Part shown: positions 13,346 through 14,604 of the stretch, piece after piece | Layout of the letters: each line of letters starts with the position of its first letter | Position numbering within the stretch: the first letter of the stretch is position 1 | Assembly (NCBI GenBank): GCA_051649365.1 | Contig: JBOFGY010000175.1 | Span: 1 to 14,604 of the forward strand | Source: CAVTAE01 sp051649365 | Lineage (GTDB): Bacteria; Deinococcota; Deinococci; Deinococcales; Trueperaceae | Reading direction: 5' to 3' | DNA: 14,604 bases | The notes under the pieces: generated by a model | Told to the model about the DNA's origin: nothing | The model's input: the letters and a program-made list of their open reading frames with translations, nothing else | The model's database searches: none | Made by a program: the position numbers and the translations under genes

Positions 13346-13959
13346 ATGGCAACCATTCTCGAAAAATTTGATGCTCAGGCTTTACAAGGGCCACTGCTCA
13401 TTCACTTGCCTCAAAACCGCCAGTGGGATGACGAGGCGATTCTTGCTCTCTACTAAAAATCTCCAGCTGCGCTTTGAGCAAACTGCCACAGGAGATTTAA
13501 TTATTATGCCACCTGCTGGTACGGAAACTGGTAATAGAGATTCTGAGATTAATATGCAGCTAAGATTGTGGTTAAAGCAAAAAGGACTCGGTAAGGTTTT
13601 TTAGTTCTTTATCTACTGGTTTTCGTTTACCCAATGGTGCCTTGCGCTCTCCTGATGCTTCGTGGGTGAGTTTTGAAAAACTCGCTACCCTTACACCCGA
13701 TCACTACCAAACCTTCGCACCACTTTGCCCCGAATTTGTAGTTGAGCTTATGTCACCGAGTGGCAACTTGAAGGATGCGAAAGAAAAGATGCTCGAGTAC
13801 ATGGCTAATGGTGCAGAGCTTGTCTGGTTGATTAACCCAAGCGAAAAGTGTGTTTATCTTTATACAGCACAGAGTATGGAAACGCTCGAGGGAGCCGAGA
13901 GGATGGCGAGTGTAGGTAGGCTCGAGGGGTTTGTGTTGGATTTGAAAAATATTTGGTAA
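13346..13959 (+). pseudogene. Uma2-family (DUF820) gene broken by two frameshifts
   Basis: Three frames join into one Uma2 protein. ATG 13346 encodes MATILEKFDAQAL to TAA at 13454-13456. The next frame continues LQLRFEQTATGDLIIMPPAGTETGNRDSEIN to GLGKVF and TAG at 13602-13604. The third continues STGFRLPNGALRSPDASWV through FVVELMSPSGNLKDAKEKMLEYMANGAELVWLINP to TAA at 13957-13959. A repaired protein would be about 204 residues with the PD-(D/E)XK motifs present. The shifts lie close to an A5 run (13455-13459) and a T6 run (about 13596-13601), so sequencing error at homopolymers is possible; otherwise it is a pseudogene with a still excellent promoter. Confidence 0.82.
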
Positions 13960-14063
13960 ACCTCTATTTGCAGTGTGAAAGTTTGAAATCCAAGTACATC
14001 AAAAGATTATTAGAGGCTGTTGAAAAAGGCTGCCAGACGCTAGAATGCGCTGCGGAGGCTGAA

Positions 14064-14604
14064 ATGAAACGGTATCCGAGCGACTTAAAAGATACGCATG
14101 GCGAATATGGGAACCCTTGATTCCTCATGCCACAGGACAAGGATGTCTACGAAACTATCCTTGGCGCGAACTGGTGAATGCCATGTTTTACATTACCCGG
14201 TTCAGGCTGTGCCTGGAGAATGATGCCCAGTGATTTACCTTAGTGGGTCACGGTGTATCACTATTTCAGGAAGTGGCGCAAAAGCAGGACTGTGGCAAAC
14301 AATCAATAGACCTCTTGCACAAATAAGGTTTTCTTCCAAAAAGTCCTTTGTAGTTTGATGCTCGGGGGTATTTATGCAAGAAGTCTAATGACATTTTGCG
14401 TGAACGCGTCAGAGAACAATTAGGAAGAGACAAACAACCGAGTGCTGGCATCTTAGATAGTCAATTGGTCAATACCAGTGAAAAAGGTGGTGTACGTGGT
14501 TACGAGGGCCCGAAAAAAGTCAAAGGGCGAAAGCGATATCGACGGGTTGATACGCAAGGCTTAGTATTAAAAGTGCTCATTCTGCCTGCAAATATTACCG
14601 ATAA
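14064..14604 (+). pseudogene. IS5-family transposase, multiply frameshifted and truncated
   Basis: ATG 14064 follows a GGAGG ribosome site and encodes MKRYPSDLKD. Joining frames then reads AWRIWEPLIPHATGQGC, RNYPWRELVNAMFYITR, GSGCAWRMMPSDLP, a stop, WVTVYHYFRKWRKS, GLWQTIN, and after the nested insertion DILRERVREQLGRDKQPSAGILDSQLV and EKGGVRGYEGPKKVKGRKR. The DSQ aspartate and the NITD at the window end correspond to the first two catalytic acids of the IS5-type DDE domain. I see frameshifts near 14096, 14200 and 14285, a TAG near 14244 and a 79-base insertion, so it is inactive. Confidence 0.85.
14308..14386. mobile_element. 79-base MITE nested in the transposase remnant
   Basis: The ends AGACCTCTTGCACAAAT (14308-14324) and ATTTATGCAAGAAGTCT (14370-14386) are inverted repeats matching at 15 of 17 positions. 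AAT flanks both sides (14305-14307 and 14387-14389) as a 3-base target duplication. Removing the element and one AAT restores the transposase reading T-I-N-D-I-L-R, which proves insertion. AGACC(T)TTTGCA-like ends are typical, from memory, of IS5-family elements, so it was probably mobilised by an IS5-type transposase. Confidence 0.85.

Larger units (their letters stand above)
14013..14604 (+). mobile_element. Decayed IS5-type insertion sequence, truncated by the window end
   Basis: The element probably begins near 14013, where GAGGCTGTTGAAAAAGGC resembles an insertion-sequence end, 51 bases before the transposase start. Its right end is beyond the window. It contains the transposase remnant and a nested small element, and has none of the CTCGAG palindromes so frequent elsewhere. 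The left boundary is inferred from position and composition, and no target duplication can be tested. Confidence 0.55.

Noticed and set aside
14266..14451. Minus-strand frame across the transposase remnant
   Set aside because: Antisense of IS5 debris and the nested MITE; no own protein features.

Overview
The window is bacterial chromosome with all supportable genes on the + strand. Base composition looks near-balanced, by eye slightly AT-leaning and not computed. Several starts (HAD 4123, tautomerase 10176, arginase-like 10663, both Uma2 genes 12723 and 13346) have a TANNNT -10 hexamer ending only 5-6 bases before the ATG with no Shine-Dalgarno sequence, i.e. leaderless transcription. Others (DJ-1 2698, PLP enzyme 5667, AAA 7337) have ordinary ribosome binding sites. 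Leaderless genes, Uma2 genes, MITE-type repeats and IS5 debris recall Deinococcota, Chloroflexota or cyanobacteria. I cannot assign the organism from sequence alone.

Layout. (1) 1-265: gene-free edge with an inverted repeat, then a promoter/operator. (2) 266-3845: a tight five-gene operon of FCD-type GntR regulator, BenE-type carrier, a MOSC-domain gene broken by an in-frame amber codon, a DJ-1/PfpI protein and a peptide-deformylase-like protein, with three overlapping junctions (two ATGA, one of 10 bases). (3) 3846-4122: a hairpin and a CCACAGAGG palindromic repeat. (4) 4123-5615: HAD phosphatase and a DUF2087-GNAT fusion, overlapping by four bases, followed by a PLP threonine/serine dehydratase-like enzyme (5667-6617). 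(5) 6618-7336: 719 bases holding two MITE-like inverted-repeat elements around a 30-codon possible leftover gene. (6) 7337-8617: BCS1-like AAA ATPase, ending in a terminator-like hairpin. (7) 8787-11481: prephenate dehydrogenase with ACT domain, a fused two-unit tautomerase and an arginase-family ureohydrolase, as separate short units. (8) 11695-13959: a frameshifted nucleotidyltransferase, an intact Uma2 gene and a decayed Uma2 gene. (9) 13960-14604: a heavily decayed IS5-type transposase carrying a nested 79-base MITE, running off the window.

The strongest unexplained signal is the palindrome CTCGAG, which I count 42 times when about 3-4 are expected. It is spread over almost every gene regardless of function, 40 times inside coding sequence in only two of three codon phases, and is absent from the transposase remnant. 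It behaves like a highly iterated palindrome comparable with cyanobacterial HIP1, but with a different sequence. No single multi-gene defence or biosynthetic system is evident. The other notable theme is local decay: three host genes and one transposase are broken, and at least four short repeat families occupy the gaps.
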